64,000 nucleotides of DNA from Methylosinus sp. Sm6 (GTDB lineage: Bacteria; Pseudomonadota; Alphaproteobacteria; Rhizobiales; Beijerinckiaceae): NCBI RefSeq assembly GCF_019802345.1, contig NZ_JAINDZ010000012.1, positions 1 through 64,000 of the forward strand, read 5' to 3'. Numbering within the stretch: the first letter of the stretch is position 1; every line of letters starts with the position of its first letter. Positions 53,557-62,314 of the stretch are shown one piece after another. The position numbers and the translations under genes are program-made. The notes beneath the pieces were generated by a model. The model did no database searches. It was given only the letters and a program-made list of their open reading frames with translations, and was not told where the DNA came from.

Positions 53557-53731
53557 TGATCCCCTCTCGCCTACCCTGACGGCGACGGCGTCCTTTGTGG
53601 GATGGGATTGGACGGGCGCGCACAGCGCCGCGACCATCTCTCCCGAAACATCGCGCCCCGTTCAAATGAACGGGTGGGTTTTGTATTTCCACTGCAAAAG
53701 GCTATCAATAACCAAGTCATCCGTCAACTAT

Positions 53732-53747
53732 TGAACGATATCGTTCA
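53732..53747. promoter_or_regulatory. perfect 16-bp palindrome, candidate TetR operator
   Basis: TGAACGAT-ATCGTTCA is a perfect palindrome 27 bp before the TetR-family start and 176 bp from the divergent nitronate monooxygenase-like start. Its length and position suit a TetR autoregulatory operator. The GAAC/GTTC half-sites resemble but do not match an SOS box (wrong orientation and spacing). Confidence 0.65.
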
Positions 53748-53773
53748 GTTACGGATAAGGAATGAGGACCGCA

Positions 53774-54421
53774 ATGGCGGAGCCCGGCAGGCCGAAAGTA
53801 AGGACGAGAGGGCCGCGAACGGTCGAGCGCATCGTCGAGGCGGCTCACCGGCTGTTTCTCAGCAGAGGCTTCGCCGAGACGTCGATGGAGGCGATCGCCC
53901 AGGAGGCCGGCGTCAGCAAGGCGACGCTCTACGCGCACTATGGCAGCCGGGATGAATTGTTCACGGCTGTGATCTGGGCGGCTGGCGACCGGTTTTCAAC
54001 CGGCCTGGTGTCGGGGGTGACGGGCGCCGCGGATTTGAGAAGCAAAATGGAGCGTCTCGCAGGCGCGGTGCTCGATCTATTGCTGTCGCCCGACGTGGTG
54101 GCCGCGAACCGGATCGTCGCAGCCGAGGCCCGGCGCTTTCCCGAACTCGGCAAGCTATTTTACGAGAACGGGCCGGACAGGCTGATCGCGCGGCTGGCGG
54201 AGGTGTTCGAGACCGCAATGGCTGCAGGCTCGCTCCGCCGGTCCGCTCCCCGCGACGTCGCCAAGCATTTCATCGGCCTGATCCGTGGCGACCTTCAGTT
54301 GCGCGCCATGCTCGGCGACGAGTCGGCATTGTCGGCGACCGAGCGCCACCGCGCGATCACTACCGGAGTCGGGGTTTTTCTCGCCGCCTATGCTCCGGCG
54401 GAGCCTTTCCGAGAGAGTTGA
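53774..54421 (+). CDS. TetR/AcrR-family transcriptional regulator
   Basis: The 215-residue regulator has an N-terminal HTH with the recognition region GVSKATLYAHYGSRDELF (~residues 48-65). A C-terminal domain of the TetR_C type (AEARRFPELGKLFYENG) is typical of AcrR-like repressors. The ATG at 53774 has GAGGA five bases upstream; ATG 53762 is also in frame but poorly spaced. It probably represses the divergent flavoprotein gene and itself through the palindrome at 53732. Confidence 0.9.
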   Translation: MAEPGRPKVRTRGPRTVERIVEAAHRLFLSRGFAETSMEAIAQEAGVSKATLYAHYGSRDELFTAVIWAAGDRFSTGLVSGVTGAADLRSKMERLAGAVLDLLLSPDVVAANRIVAAEARRFPELGKLFYENGPDRLIARLAEVFETAMAAGSLRRSAPRDVAKHFIGLIRGDLQLRAMLGDESALSATERHRAITTGVGVFLAAYAPAEPFRES

Positions 54422-54613
54422 TCGTCGACGGCCAGGCCCCCCATCGGCAGCTTGTCGTTCCGCCGCCGCTACGCGGTGGTCGTCGAATGATCGCGGACTC
54501 CGAGAGAGGCTGCAGTCGATCGAGCCTTCAAGGCGCATTTCAACCGCATCTGGATCCGTTAAGAAATCAGGAGCGGCCTCGAGCATCAATCTATCGTTCG
54601 TCCCGAAGCACCC

Positions 54614-55327
54614 TCACCCTTTCGAGGGCTCCGCCCCGCCCGTCGAAAGCGCGGCGATCACGGGAGCCGCAACCGCGCGCGCCGCTGCGGCCGCCGCGTC
54701 GCCGTCGCGACGCTCGATCGCGTCGATGATGACAGCATGGACGTCGAGTCCTGGATTCGGCAGGTCGCCTTCACCCAACGCCTCCGACATATAGACGCGC
54801 ACGGAGCCCGCGAAATAGCGATAGAGCTCGGCGAGCGCCGCATTGCCCGACATGCGCGCGATGGCTCCGTGGAACTCTATGTCGGCGTCGACGAAATCCT
54901 CGCGCGCTGCGTGGTCCCTGCGTTCGCCGCGCCGGCTCAGCAGCTCTCTCAAGAATACGACGTCGGCCTCCGAGCGGTGCGTCGCGGCGAGCCGAGCCGC
55001 CTCGGCTTCCAGCATCGCCCGCAGCTCATAATGCTCTCGCAGGCTGGAGCGGCCGATCCGGCGCATGGTCTCGGCCGCGTCCACGTTCGTTCGCACATAA
55101 GTGCCGTCGCCCTGGCGGACTTCGAGAACCTGCGCGTGGGAGAGAACGCGGATCGCCTCGCGCACCGTGTTCCGGCCCACATCGAGCATGTCGGCGAGCT
55201 CCAGCTCGTTTGGGATTTTCGCGCCGACTTTCCACGCGCCGCTTTCGATCTGAGCGCGGATCAGATCGATTGTGGACTCGACGAGCGAACGCCGAGGCGC
55301 CTGCGGAATCGTGGCCGGGGACGACAT
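54614..55327 (-). CDS. FadR-subfamily GntR regulator
   Basis: The 237-residue regulator has a winged helix (IPNELELADMLDVGRNTVRE and AIRVLSHAQVLEVRQGDGTY, residues ~37-80). An all-helical FCD domain follows with metal-ligand-like residues (HYELRAMLEAEAA, DIEFHGAIARMSGN and DVHAVIIDAIERRDGDAA). FCD regulators bind small carboxylates. It is divergent from the methyltransferase-MFS pair at 55581 and may control it. ATG 55339 is an alternative start. Confidence 0.88.
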   Translation of the reverse strand: MSSPATIPQAPRRSLVESTIDLIRAQIESGAWKVGAKIPNELELADMLDVGRNTVREAIRVLSHAQVLEVRQGDGTYVRTNVDAAETMRRIGRSSLREHYELRAMLEAEAARLAATHRSEADVVFLRELLSRRGERRDHAAREDFVDADIEFHGAIARMSGNAALAELYRYFAGSVRVYMSEALGEGDLPNPGLDVHAVIIDAIERRDGDAAAAAARAVAAPVIAALSTGGAEPSKG

Positions 55328-55580
55328 ATTCGACCTCATATCAGAAGACGCCGATCCTCCCCAAGTCGATGACGAGGCGGTCGCGAGCTGTCGAGAACTT
55401 GACGGCTGCGCATAAACATAGGATGATCCTATCAACCGATGAATAGAATGTCGACGCCTCGCAAGGAGAGTCGATATCGAGACGGCTCGCGAACGAGCGT
55501 CCTGGCTCACCGCGATCGGGTCGGAAAAGGCGTCGGGAGGCGTCTGCGGCAAAAGCAGACGGGCAAAAGGGACGACGATC

Positions 55581-56330
55581 ATGGCTCCGGCGTGCGACGA
55601 CAATCTGTTTACCGGCCTTATCGGCGAGGAATATGATTTCCTCCCGATCATCTGCCCCAACATCGAGACGGTGACGAAGAATCTCGGCGCGACTGTCGCG
55701 GCCTGGCGGCCCGGCGTCGCCCTGCGGGGACTGGAGATCGGTTGCGGCACAGGAACCAGCACGCGCTCGCTGCTCTCGCAGCGCGATGATCTGAGCCTTC
55801 GGGCTGTCGACGCCTCGCCGGCGATGCTGAATCAGGCGCGCGAAAATCTCGCCTCCTATGCGCGCGCCGGCCGCGTCGAATTCATCGAGAGCGATGCGCT
55901 CGCCTATCTGAGAGCGCTGCCCGACGCGAGCATCGACCTCGTCGCCTCCAATTACGCCATCCACAATTTCGATCATCGCTACAGGCGCGAGGTTTTCGCG
56001 CAGATCCTGCGGGTCCTCGAGCCGGGCGGCCTGTTCGTCAACGGCGATCGCTTCGCGCTGGACGATCACGACCTTCAGCTCGCCTCCACCCAGGCGGACG
56101 TCCGCCACTGGTTCAAGGTCTTCGGCGAGGCGAAACGCTACGATCTCCTCGAGGATTGGATCGTGCATTTGTTCAGCGACGAATCCGCCGATCGCCTCAT
56201 GTATTCTTCGGCAACCCTGTCGACGATGCGCGCTCTCGGCTTCGCCGATGTGCAATCGAATTATCGCGAGGGCGTCGATAAGCTGGTGACGGCGACGAAA
56301 CCTTTGAGCACGGCACGCGACCTCGATTAA
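55581..56330 (+). CDS. class I SAM-dependent methyltransferase
   Basis: The 249-residue protein has SAM-binding motif ALRGLEIGCGTGTSTRSLL (~48-66), LRAVDASPAMLNQAREN and LRVLEPGGLFVNGDRF. It belongs to the general small-molecule methyltransferase group. The start at 55581 fits the family. It is cotranscribed with an MHS-type transporter 13 bp downstream. Together they may modify and move an organic acid, but substrate is unknown. Confidence 0.85.
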   Translation: MAPACDDNLFTGLIGEEYDFLPIICPNIETVTKNLGATVAAWRPGVALRGLEIGCGTGTSTRSLLSQRDDLSLRAVDASPAMLNQARENLASYARAGRVEFIESDALAYLRALPDASIDLVASNYAIHNFDHRYRREVFAQILRVLEPGGLFVNGDRFALDDHDLQLASTQADVRHWFKVFGEAKRYDLLEDWIVHLFSDESADRLMYSSATLSTMRALGFADVQSNYREGVDKLVTATKPLSTARDLD

Positions 56331-56343
56331 TCGGAACAGACCC

Positions 56344-57645
56344 ATGACAGTCCAATTCCGGCCTTCCGCGGCCGGCGAGATCGAAGCGCAGCGCGGTCTC
56401 TCACGCGAAGAGGCGAAGACGCTGGCGCTCGCCTCTCTCGGCGGCGCGCTCGAATATTATGATTTCATCGTCGGCGTTTTTTTCGCCAAGACCCTCGCCG
56501 CGGTCTTCTTCCCGCACGACAGCCCGCAATGGCTCTCGCAACTCCAGGTCTTCGGCATATTCGCCGCCGGCTATCTCGTGCGCCCGATCGGCGGCGTCGT
56601 CTTCGCGCATTTCGGCGACCGCGTCGGCCGCAAGAGAATGTTCGCGCTCGGTCTGTTCCTGATGGCCTTTCCCACGCTGCTCGTCGGCCTGACGCCCGAT
56701 TACGAGACGATCGGCCTTGCTGCCCCCCTCCTTTTCCTGTTCTGCCGGCTGCTGCAAGGGCTGTCAGTGGGCGGAGAAGTGCCCGGCGCATGGATCTTCT
56801 GCGCCGAGCATGTCCACAAATCCCGCGTGGGCTTCGCCTGCGGGCTGCTGATGGGCGGTCTCTGCTGCGGCATTTTGATGGGCGCGCTCACCGCCAAAGT
56901 GCTGACGTCGAGCCTCGCCGCCGACGATCTCGTCGCCTGGGGCTGGCGCATTCCTTTCATCATCGGCGGCGTCTTCGGCCTGATCTCCGTCTATCTGAGG
57001 AAACATTTACGGGAGACGCCGGTCTTCGAGGCGCTGCGCGAGCGGCGTGCAGCCGACGCACGACTGCCGATCTCGCTCGTCTTCGCGCGCTGCAAGAGCG
57101 AGGTTCTCGTCTCCATGGCCGCGACCTGGGTTTTCGCCGGCGTCTTCGTGACCTATTTTCTCTATTTGCCGACTTATCTGCAGTCGCAATTCGACTATCG
57201 GGCGGCGGATGTCTTCACCGCCAACTGCTGGTCCATATCGCTTCTGATCCTCGGCAGCGTCTTCGTGGGCCGCGTCACGGATATCATCGGCGGGGGGAAA
57301 GCCTATGCGATCGGCGGCGCTGCGATGGCGGCGGTCGTCGCAGCGCTCGGTTTCTCCCTCGGCGACGGCGATGCGTGGGCGCTATATCTCTACGCGATCG
57401 GCGGTTTCGCGATCGGGACGATCACGCTCACCCCCTATCTGATCATCCGCAGCTTCCCGCCCGAACTGCGATTCACGGGATTCGCTTTGTCCTACAACAC
57501 GGCCTACGCCGTCCTCGGCGGAACGACTCCGCCTTTAATGGCCCTCCTGGTCGGGGAGAGCGCCCTTCCCATGGCGCCCTTCTATTACATGTCGGCGCTC
57601 TGCCTTTTCGGCGCGGCAATTGGCTGGCTACGACGCCAAGGATGA
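56344..57645 (+). CDS. MHS-type MFS transporter
   Basis: The 433-residue protein has 12 membrane helices. Its MHS-type N-terminus is SLGGALEYYDFIVGVFFAK, with the loop GDRVGRKRMFALGLFLMA and a central RLLQGLSVGGEVPGAWIF. The metabolite:H+ symporter group carries organic acids such as citrate, ketoglutarate, shikimate or proline betaine. It follows the methyltransferase by 13 bp. Confidence 0.88.
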   Translation: MTVQFRPSAAGEIEAQRGLSREEAKTLALASLGGALEYYDFIVGVFFAKTLAAVFFPHDSPQWLSQLQVFGIFAAGYLVRPIGGVVFAHFGDRVGRKRMFALGLFLMAFPTLLVGLTPDYETIGLAAPLLFLFCRLLQGLSVGGEVPGAWIFCAEHVHKSRVGFACGLLMGGLCCGILMGALTAKVLTSSLAADDLVAWGWRIPFIIGGVFGLISVYLRKHLRETPVFEALRERRAADARLPISLVFARCKSEVLVSMAATWVFAGVFVTYFLYLPTYLQSQFDYRAADVFTANCWSISLLILGSVFVGRVTDIIGGGKAYAIGGAAMAAVVAALGFSLGDGDAWALYLYAIGGFAIGTITLTPYLIIRSFPPELRFTGFALSYNTAYAVLGGTTPPLMALLVGESALPMAPFYYMSALCLFGAAIGWLRRQG

Positions 57646-57739
57646 GGAAATAGGCTCTTACCAAAAGGCGCCTCAAAACGAATTTCCGCTTTTGGCGCTT
57701 CTGGCGCATAGCCGCCGCAGAAAGAATGGCGACGGCATC

Positions 57740-57772
57740 CCTATATGTTGTGGCTGTCTTAACCGGACAGGC
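57740..57772 (+). repeat. intergenic repeat, copy A
   Basis: CCTATATGTTGTGG-CTGTC-TTAACCGGACAGGC resembles the minus-strand segment 42713-42748 with an identical 14-bp core. It contains the hairpin CTGTC-TTAACCG-GACAG. It lies between two convergent genes, where it could serve as a terminator-like structure. Confidence 0.5.
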
Positions 57773-57781
57773 ACGGACGGA

Positions 57782-59011
57782 TCAGCCGCGGCTCTTTTTA
57801 GCTTTCGCGCCGATCCATTTCGCCGCGCGCGTTCGGCGGTCGGATTCCATCCCACGGCGGGAAGACGGCCTGCTTCCCTCAGCGGCGGCGGCGCGCAGCG
57901 ACGGTGCGGGCTTCTGTGTGGGCGACGTCGCCTTCGGCGGCGCCACAGGGGACCGGAGGGCGGCGCGCTTGCCTTTCGTTCCCGAGGCTTGTTTCGGCGC
58001 CTCTACCGCGTCGAGGATCGCGGGTGGCGCTTTCGCGCGCCGCTTTGGCGCCGTCGCGCCGGTATCGGTCTTTGATCGCGCCTTTGCCTCTGCTGCGACG
58101 ATAGGCGCAGGGGACGGCGCAGCGGGCGCCTTGGATTTCCTCGAACCGCGCGTCTTCGGCGCCGGCGCCGCCGGGCCTGCGCTCGCGGCGCCCCGGCTCG
58201 TCGAGCTGGGCTTCGGGCTTTTCGACGCCGGCGCCTTTGCAGCCCCGGCTTTACGCGCGGGGCTCTGCTCCCCGCCTGTGATCGCCACTGGCTCCCGCGC
58301 CGCCGGCGCCATGTCGATCCCGAACAGCGCGGCGACGTCATCCGCGGCGAGAATGCGCTCGCTCTCATTCGGGCGCATCGCCGCCGCCGCGGTGTCGGCG
58401 TTGGAGACGAGATCGGCGCTGTCGACGCCGCGCAGCAGGAACAGCAGCTCCGGCTGCGCATCGAGGCGCGCGCCGACGCCATAGAGCGTCGCCGCGACAT
58501 GCTTGCACATGCGCGCCCCATCCGGACAGGAGCACGACATCTTGATCTCGCGCGGGGAGGGGAACAGGCCGTCGCCCTCGCGGCAGACGCGCTCCATGAT
58601 GTGCTTCGAAATCCGTCCCTTCAGCAATTCGACCAGCGAGCCGATGGAGCCGGCGCAGTCGCGGCAGATCGCCTTCCAGCGATCCGGCTTGGTCGGCGTG
58701 ACGGCGATCTCGATCGTATAGACCTCGGAGCCGCTGACGAGCGCGCCGATCCGTCCCCTCTCGATTTGCAGATCGAGCACGAAGCCGTTGCGCACATAGC
58801 TGCGCCCGCGCGGCAGGCGGCTCTCATAATCGGAATAGCGCTCGAGATTATCGCACCAGGCCTTGCCCCAAAAGCTCTGCGCGATCTTGCGGCCTTCGAT
58901 CACGACGGGCGCGACGACGCGCCCCTTCTTCTTCAGCGTCGCGATTTCCTTCACCGCCTGGGAGCGGCGCTCGGCGACGGGGACATAGGGAGCATAGCGC
59001 CAAAAGGACAT
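57782..59011 (-). CDS. SWIM zinc-finger protein
   Basis: The 409-residue protein has a SWIM domain CSCPDGARMCKH, with zinc ligands C160, C162, C169 and H171 (CxC-x6-CxH). The N-terminal part (FWRYAPYVPVAERR, AQSFWGKAWCDNLERYSDYE) is the usual companion domain. The C-terminal ~150 residues are a low-complexity Ala/Pro/Lys tail. SWIM proteins of this kind are encoded next to SNF2 ATPases, as here: it starts 4 bp after the helicase stop. A joint role in DNA repair or nucleic-acid remodelling is likely. Confidence 0.88.
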   Translation of the reverse strand: MSFWRYAPYVPVAERRSQAVKEIATLKKKGRVVAPVVIEGRKIAQSFWGKAWCDNLERYSDYESRLPRGRSYVRNGFVLDLQIERGRIGALVSGSEVYTIEIAVTPTKPDRWKAICRDCAGSIGSLVELLKGRISKHIMERVCREGDGLFPSPREIKMSCSCPDGARMCKHVAATLYGVGARLDAQPELLFLLRGVDSADLVSNADTAAAAMRPNESERILAADDVAALFGIDMAPAAREPVAITGGEQSPARKAGAAKAPASKSPKPSSTSRGAASAGPAAPAPKTRGSRKSKAPAAPSPAPIVAAEAKARSKTDTGATAPKRRAKAPPAILDAVEAPKQASGTKGKRAALRSPVAPPKATSPTQKPAPSLRAAAAEGSRPSSRRGMESDRRTRAAKWIGAKAKKSRG

Positions 59012-59014
59012 GTC

Positions 59015-61687
59015 TCACGCTTCCTTCATCGCCGCGTCGAGATCGAGCCGCACCAGCGCCATGAGGTCGCGATCATTCATCCCCGCGAGGTCGATCTCCT
59101 GCCCGCCGCCGAGGACATCCTGCGCCAATTGCCGCTTCGACTCGATCAGCTGGTCGATTCGCTCCTCGATCGTGCCACGGCAGACGAATTTATGCACCAG
59201 CACATTGCGCTTCTGGCCGATGCGAAAAGCGCGATCGGTCGCCTGGTTTTCCACAGACGGATTCCACCAGCGGTCGAAATGCGCGACATGCGAGGCGGCG
59301 GTGAGGGTGAGGCCCGAGCCGCCGGCTTTCAGCGACAGGACGAAGAAGGGGATGGTCTCGTCCTCCTGGAATTTCTTCACGAGGTCCTTGCGCTTGGCCA
59401 CCGGCGTGTCGCCATGCAGCACGAGGCCGGAGCGGCCGAAGACGGAAGCGAGCAGACGCTCGAGCGGCGGGATGATCTCCTTGAACTGGGTGAAGACCAG
59501 CAGCTTCTCCTGCCGGCTCGCGACCGTCTCGGCGATTTCGGCGAGCCGCGCGAATTTGCCGCTCTGCGCCGGCTCATAGGCGCCGTCGGACAGCCATTGC
59601 GAGGGATGATTGCAGATTTGCTTCAGGCGCATCAGCATCGACAGAACCAGCCCGCGCCGGGCGATATCGTCATCCGCCTGCTTCAGACGTTGCTCCAGCT
59701 CGTCGACCGCGACCTCATAGAGCGCCGCCTGCTTCTTGGAGAGCGCGCAAAAGGCGGGGACCTCGGTCTTGTCCGGGAGGTCGGCGATGACGCTTTTGTC
59801 GGTCTTGAGGCGGCGCAGGATATAGGGCGCCGCCAGCCGCTTCAGCGGCGCATAGGAGGGCGGCTCGGCAGCCGCGAGGCGCTTCACGAAATCGGCGAAG
59901 GCCTTGGAGGTGCCGAGCAGGCCGGGATTGATGAAATCGAAGATCGACCACAGATCGCGAAGATTGTTCTCGATCGGCGTGCCGGTGAGCGCGATGCGCG
60001 CCTGCCCACGCAAGGATTTGACCGCGCGCGTCTGCTTGGCGTTGGGATTCTTGATCGCCTGCGCCTCGTCGAGCACGACGAAGCGCCATTTGGTTTCGAC
60101 GAAGGCGCCTATGCGCAAGAGCGTCGCGTAGCTGGTCACGACGAGATCGGCGGCTGAAAAACTGTCCGGCGCAACCGCCTTCAGTTCTGCAGGCGCCATG
60201 AAAGCCGGATGACAGACGACGACGCGCAGGCTCGGCGCGAAGCGCGCCGCCTCCGAGGCCCAATTGGCCAGCAGCGAGGCCGGCGCGACGAGAAGGCTGG
60301 GCCCGCCCTCCGGCGCGCGCTGCTTCGCGGTGAGGAGCAGCGCGAGCAGCTGAATGGTCTTGCCGAGACCCATATCGTCGGCGAGGCAGGCGCCGAGCTC
60401 GAGGCGCGTGAGCAGCGCCAGCCATTGCACGCCGGCCTTCTGATAGGGGCGCAGATCCGCCTTCAACGCGGCGCCCGGATCGGCCTCGCCGGCCGCCTGA
60501 GGATCGCGGCAGGCGCGGAGGGTTTCGGCGAGCCAGGGGCCGGCGTCGATATGGCCCCATTTCGCATCCGCCGGCGCGGCCTTGGCGCCGATGTCGGCGC
60601 CGGCGACGAGCCGCATCGCCTGCGCGAAATTCAGCCCCTCCTGATCGGCGAGCCGCTCCACCGCCTCGAAGCGCTCGAGCGTCGCCGTCAGCCGCTCGCG
60701 GTCGATCTCGACCCATTTTCCGCGCAGCAGAGCGAGCCCGGCGGTCGATTCGAGCAGGCTCTCGATCTCCTCTTGCGTCAGCGGCTCGCCGTCGAGCGTG
60801 ACGCGCATGTCGAAATCGAGCATCTGCTGGGTGCCGACGCGCGACGGCTCATTGGAGCCGATCGTCGCTTCGACCTCGGGACGGCTCGGACGATTCATGC
60901 GCCAGCTCGCCGGCATGCGCACGATCAGCCCCGAGGCCTCCATCGTCTCGACGCTCTCGAGAAAGCGCATGGCGTCCTTCGGCGTCCAGCGCAGCGGATG
61001 AAAAATCTCGCCGGCGTCGACGATCTCCTTCAGCCAATCGAGCCGCTCGGCGGCATGGCTGACCGGCTCCAGCAGCTCGAGCAGCTTGCGCTTGTCGTCG
61101 GCATGATCGCGCAGCGCTTGCGCGAGCGGCGCATGGCGCAAGCCGCCCTGCTCGCCGAGCGAGGCCGCATAGGTCGCCATGAAGGCGAAAGGACAATCGG
61201 GATCGCGCCGGTTCTCGGCGAGATTGAGATGCACGCGCCCGACCAGCCGCCAGCGTCGATCCGCGCTGCCCATGAAATCCCGGAGCGACACGCCGCGCTC
61301 CGCGAGCTCGACGCGAAGCGCTTCCGCCATCCGCCCCCACGCCGCGGCGAGGATTTGCACGGTCAGATATTCGCCTCCCGCCATCGGCGGCGCGGCGTCG
61401 ACCAGCTCCGATAGCACGCCCGCCGACAGCGGCTCGCTCGCCGCCTCGAGCGACAGGCACAGCATGCGCATGAAGCGCATCGCAAAGCCGCGCCAAAAGG
61501 CGAGACCGGGCGGCAGGTCGGTTCCCACTTCCGCGAGACCGAGATGCAGCAGACCATGCCCATCGCCGCGCGAAAAATACGCGCCTAGTCGCGCCGCAAC
61601 CGCATCATCGAGCGGCGCCTCGTCCTCCCGCGCCTCGAGGCGCAGAGCGCCATGCGGCGTCAGAACGGGGATGAGCGAGGGGGACAT
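59015..61687 (-). CDS. SNF2-family DNA-dependent ATPase
   Basis: The 890-residue protein has an N-terminal regulatory domain and a complete SNF2 motor: CLADDMGLGKT (~440), VLDEAQAIKNPNAKQTR, TGTPIENNLRDLWSI, VFTQFKEIIPPLERLL, LSLKAGGSGLTLTAASHV and NQATDRAFRIGQKRNV. These ATPases translocate on double-stranded DNA. It heads a two-gene operon with the SWIM protein. The truncated gene at 38456 is a divergent relative of the same family. The frame is intact. Confidence 0.93.
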   Translation of the reverse strand: MSPSLIPVLTPHGALRLEAREDEAPLDDAVAARLGAYFSRGDGHGLLHLGLAEVGTDLPPGLAFWRGFAMRFMRMLCLSLEAASEPLSAGVLSELVDAAPPMAGGEYLTVQILAAAWGRMAEALRVELAERGVSLRDFMGSADRRWRLVGRVHLNLAENRRDPDCPFAFMATYAASLGEQGGLRHAPLAQALRDHADDKRKLLELLEPVSHAAERLDWLKEIVDAGEIFHPLRWTPKDAMRFLESVETMEASGLIVRMPASWRMNRPSRPEVEATIGSNEPSRVGTQQMLDFDMRVTLDGEPLTQEEIESLLESTAGLALLRGKWVEIDRERLTATLERFEAVERLADQEGLNFAQAMRLVAGADIGAKAAPADAKWGHIDAGPWLAETLRACRDPQAAGEADPGAALKADLRPYQKAGVQWLALLTRLELGACLADDMGLGKTIQLLALLLTAKQRAPEGGPSLLVAPASLLANWASEAARFAPSLRVVVCHPAFMAPAELKAVAPDSFSAADLVVTSYATLLRIGAFVETKWRFVVLDEAQAIKNPNAKQTRAVKSLRGQARIALTGTPIENNLRDLWSIFDFINPGLLGTSKAFADFVKRLAAAEPPSYAPLKRLAAPYILRRLKTDKSVIADLPDKTEVPAFCALSKKQAALYEVAVDELEQRLKQADDDIARRGLVLSMLMRLKQICNHPSQWLSDGAYEPAQSGKFARLAEIAETVASRQEKLLVFTQFKEIIPPLERLLASVFGRSGLVLHGDTPVAKRKDLVKKFQEDETIPFFVLSLKAGGSGLTLTAASHVAHFDRWWNPSVENQATDRAFRIGQKRNVLVHKFVCRGTIEERIDQLIESKRQLAQDVLGGGQEIDLAGMNDRDLMALVRLDLDAAMKEA

Positions 61688-62106
61688 GAGAGAAGGCGAA
61701 CCGGCTCGGGGGCGAGCGCGTCACCGTATCAGACGAGCATCGGCGTCGTCGATGGAGCTGGGCGTCGTCGATGGAGCTGAAGGCGGTGATTCTACCGAGA
61801 AACGCCTCGCCGAGGAATCGACGAACTGGGCCGCGCCTTGGCGGAATATCACGCGACGGCGATCGGATATGGCGTGCGCCTTCGCGACCTCGACCGGCGC
61901 ATTCGGCGCGTCGAGTAATCCTCGGCGTTTCATCGCCGGAGGCAAAGTGAGCCGATCGCCCGTCGAGCCTCAGCCTTTCAAGCATCAGTCGACCGCGGCG
62001 CCCGAGATGGCGGCGATCGGCGCGCCGACTTTCGTCGCCGTGGCGACTGCGAAGCCGAGACCGCGCCTCTGTCCCGTCGTTTATGCCTACAGCCTTTTGA
62101 TTTTAT
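61688..62106. other. 419-bp intergenic region
   Basis: No gene is convincing here. It contains a perfect tandem duplication of a 19-bp unit at 61742-61779 and, further right, the region preceding the tRNA gene. It should carry the promoter of the SNF2-SWIM operon. Confidence 0.4.
61742..61779. repeat. perfect 19-bp tandem duplication
   Basis: The unit GGCGTCGTCGATGGAGCTG occurs twice head-to-tail without mismatch (61742-61760, 61761-61779), just upstream of the SNF2 gene. It is probably a replication slippage product, but could double a regulator site. Confidence 0.8.
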
Positions 62107-62182
62107 TGGTGCCGCAAGAGGGATTCGAACCCCCGACCCCATCATTACGAATGATGTGCTCTACCAGCTGAGCTATTGCGGC
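62107..62182 (-). tRNA. tRNA-Thr (anticodon CGU)
   Basis: On the minus strand the 76-nt sequence folds as a cloverleaf. The acceptor stem is GCCGCAA/TTGCGGC, the D-loop has GCTCAGCTGGTAGAGC, and the anticodon arm is CATCATTCGTAATGATG with the CGT anticodon. The T-arm is GGGGGTTCGAATCCCTC. The 3' end ACCA is encoded. It reads ACG threonine codons. It borders the RND efflux gene and could serve as an integration site, although no attachment repeat was recognised. Confidence 0.95.
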
Positions 62183-62314
62183 GGATCGGCCTGCGGCCGA
62201 CCTTGGCGGCGCTTCTCTTAGCCGTGTGGACGGCCGATTTCAAGCCGCGTGTCCGGTTTCCGCGCAAATCCCCGGCCCGAGACCGCGCGGGCGCCCGAAC
62301 GGGACCGCTGGCGG

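Noticed and set aside
53732-53747. Palindrome as an SOS box
   Set aside because: Alphaproteobacterial SOS boxes are direct repeats with seven-base spacing; this is an inverted repeat with a six-base centre.
58499-60157. 552-codon plus-strand open frame
   Set aside because: Antisense shadow of the SNF2 and SWIM genes.
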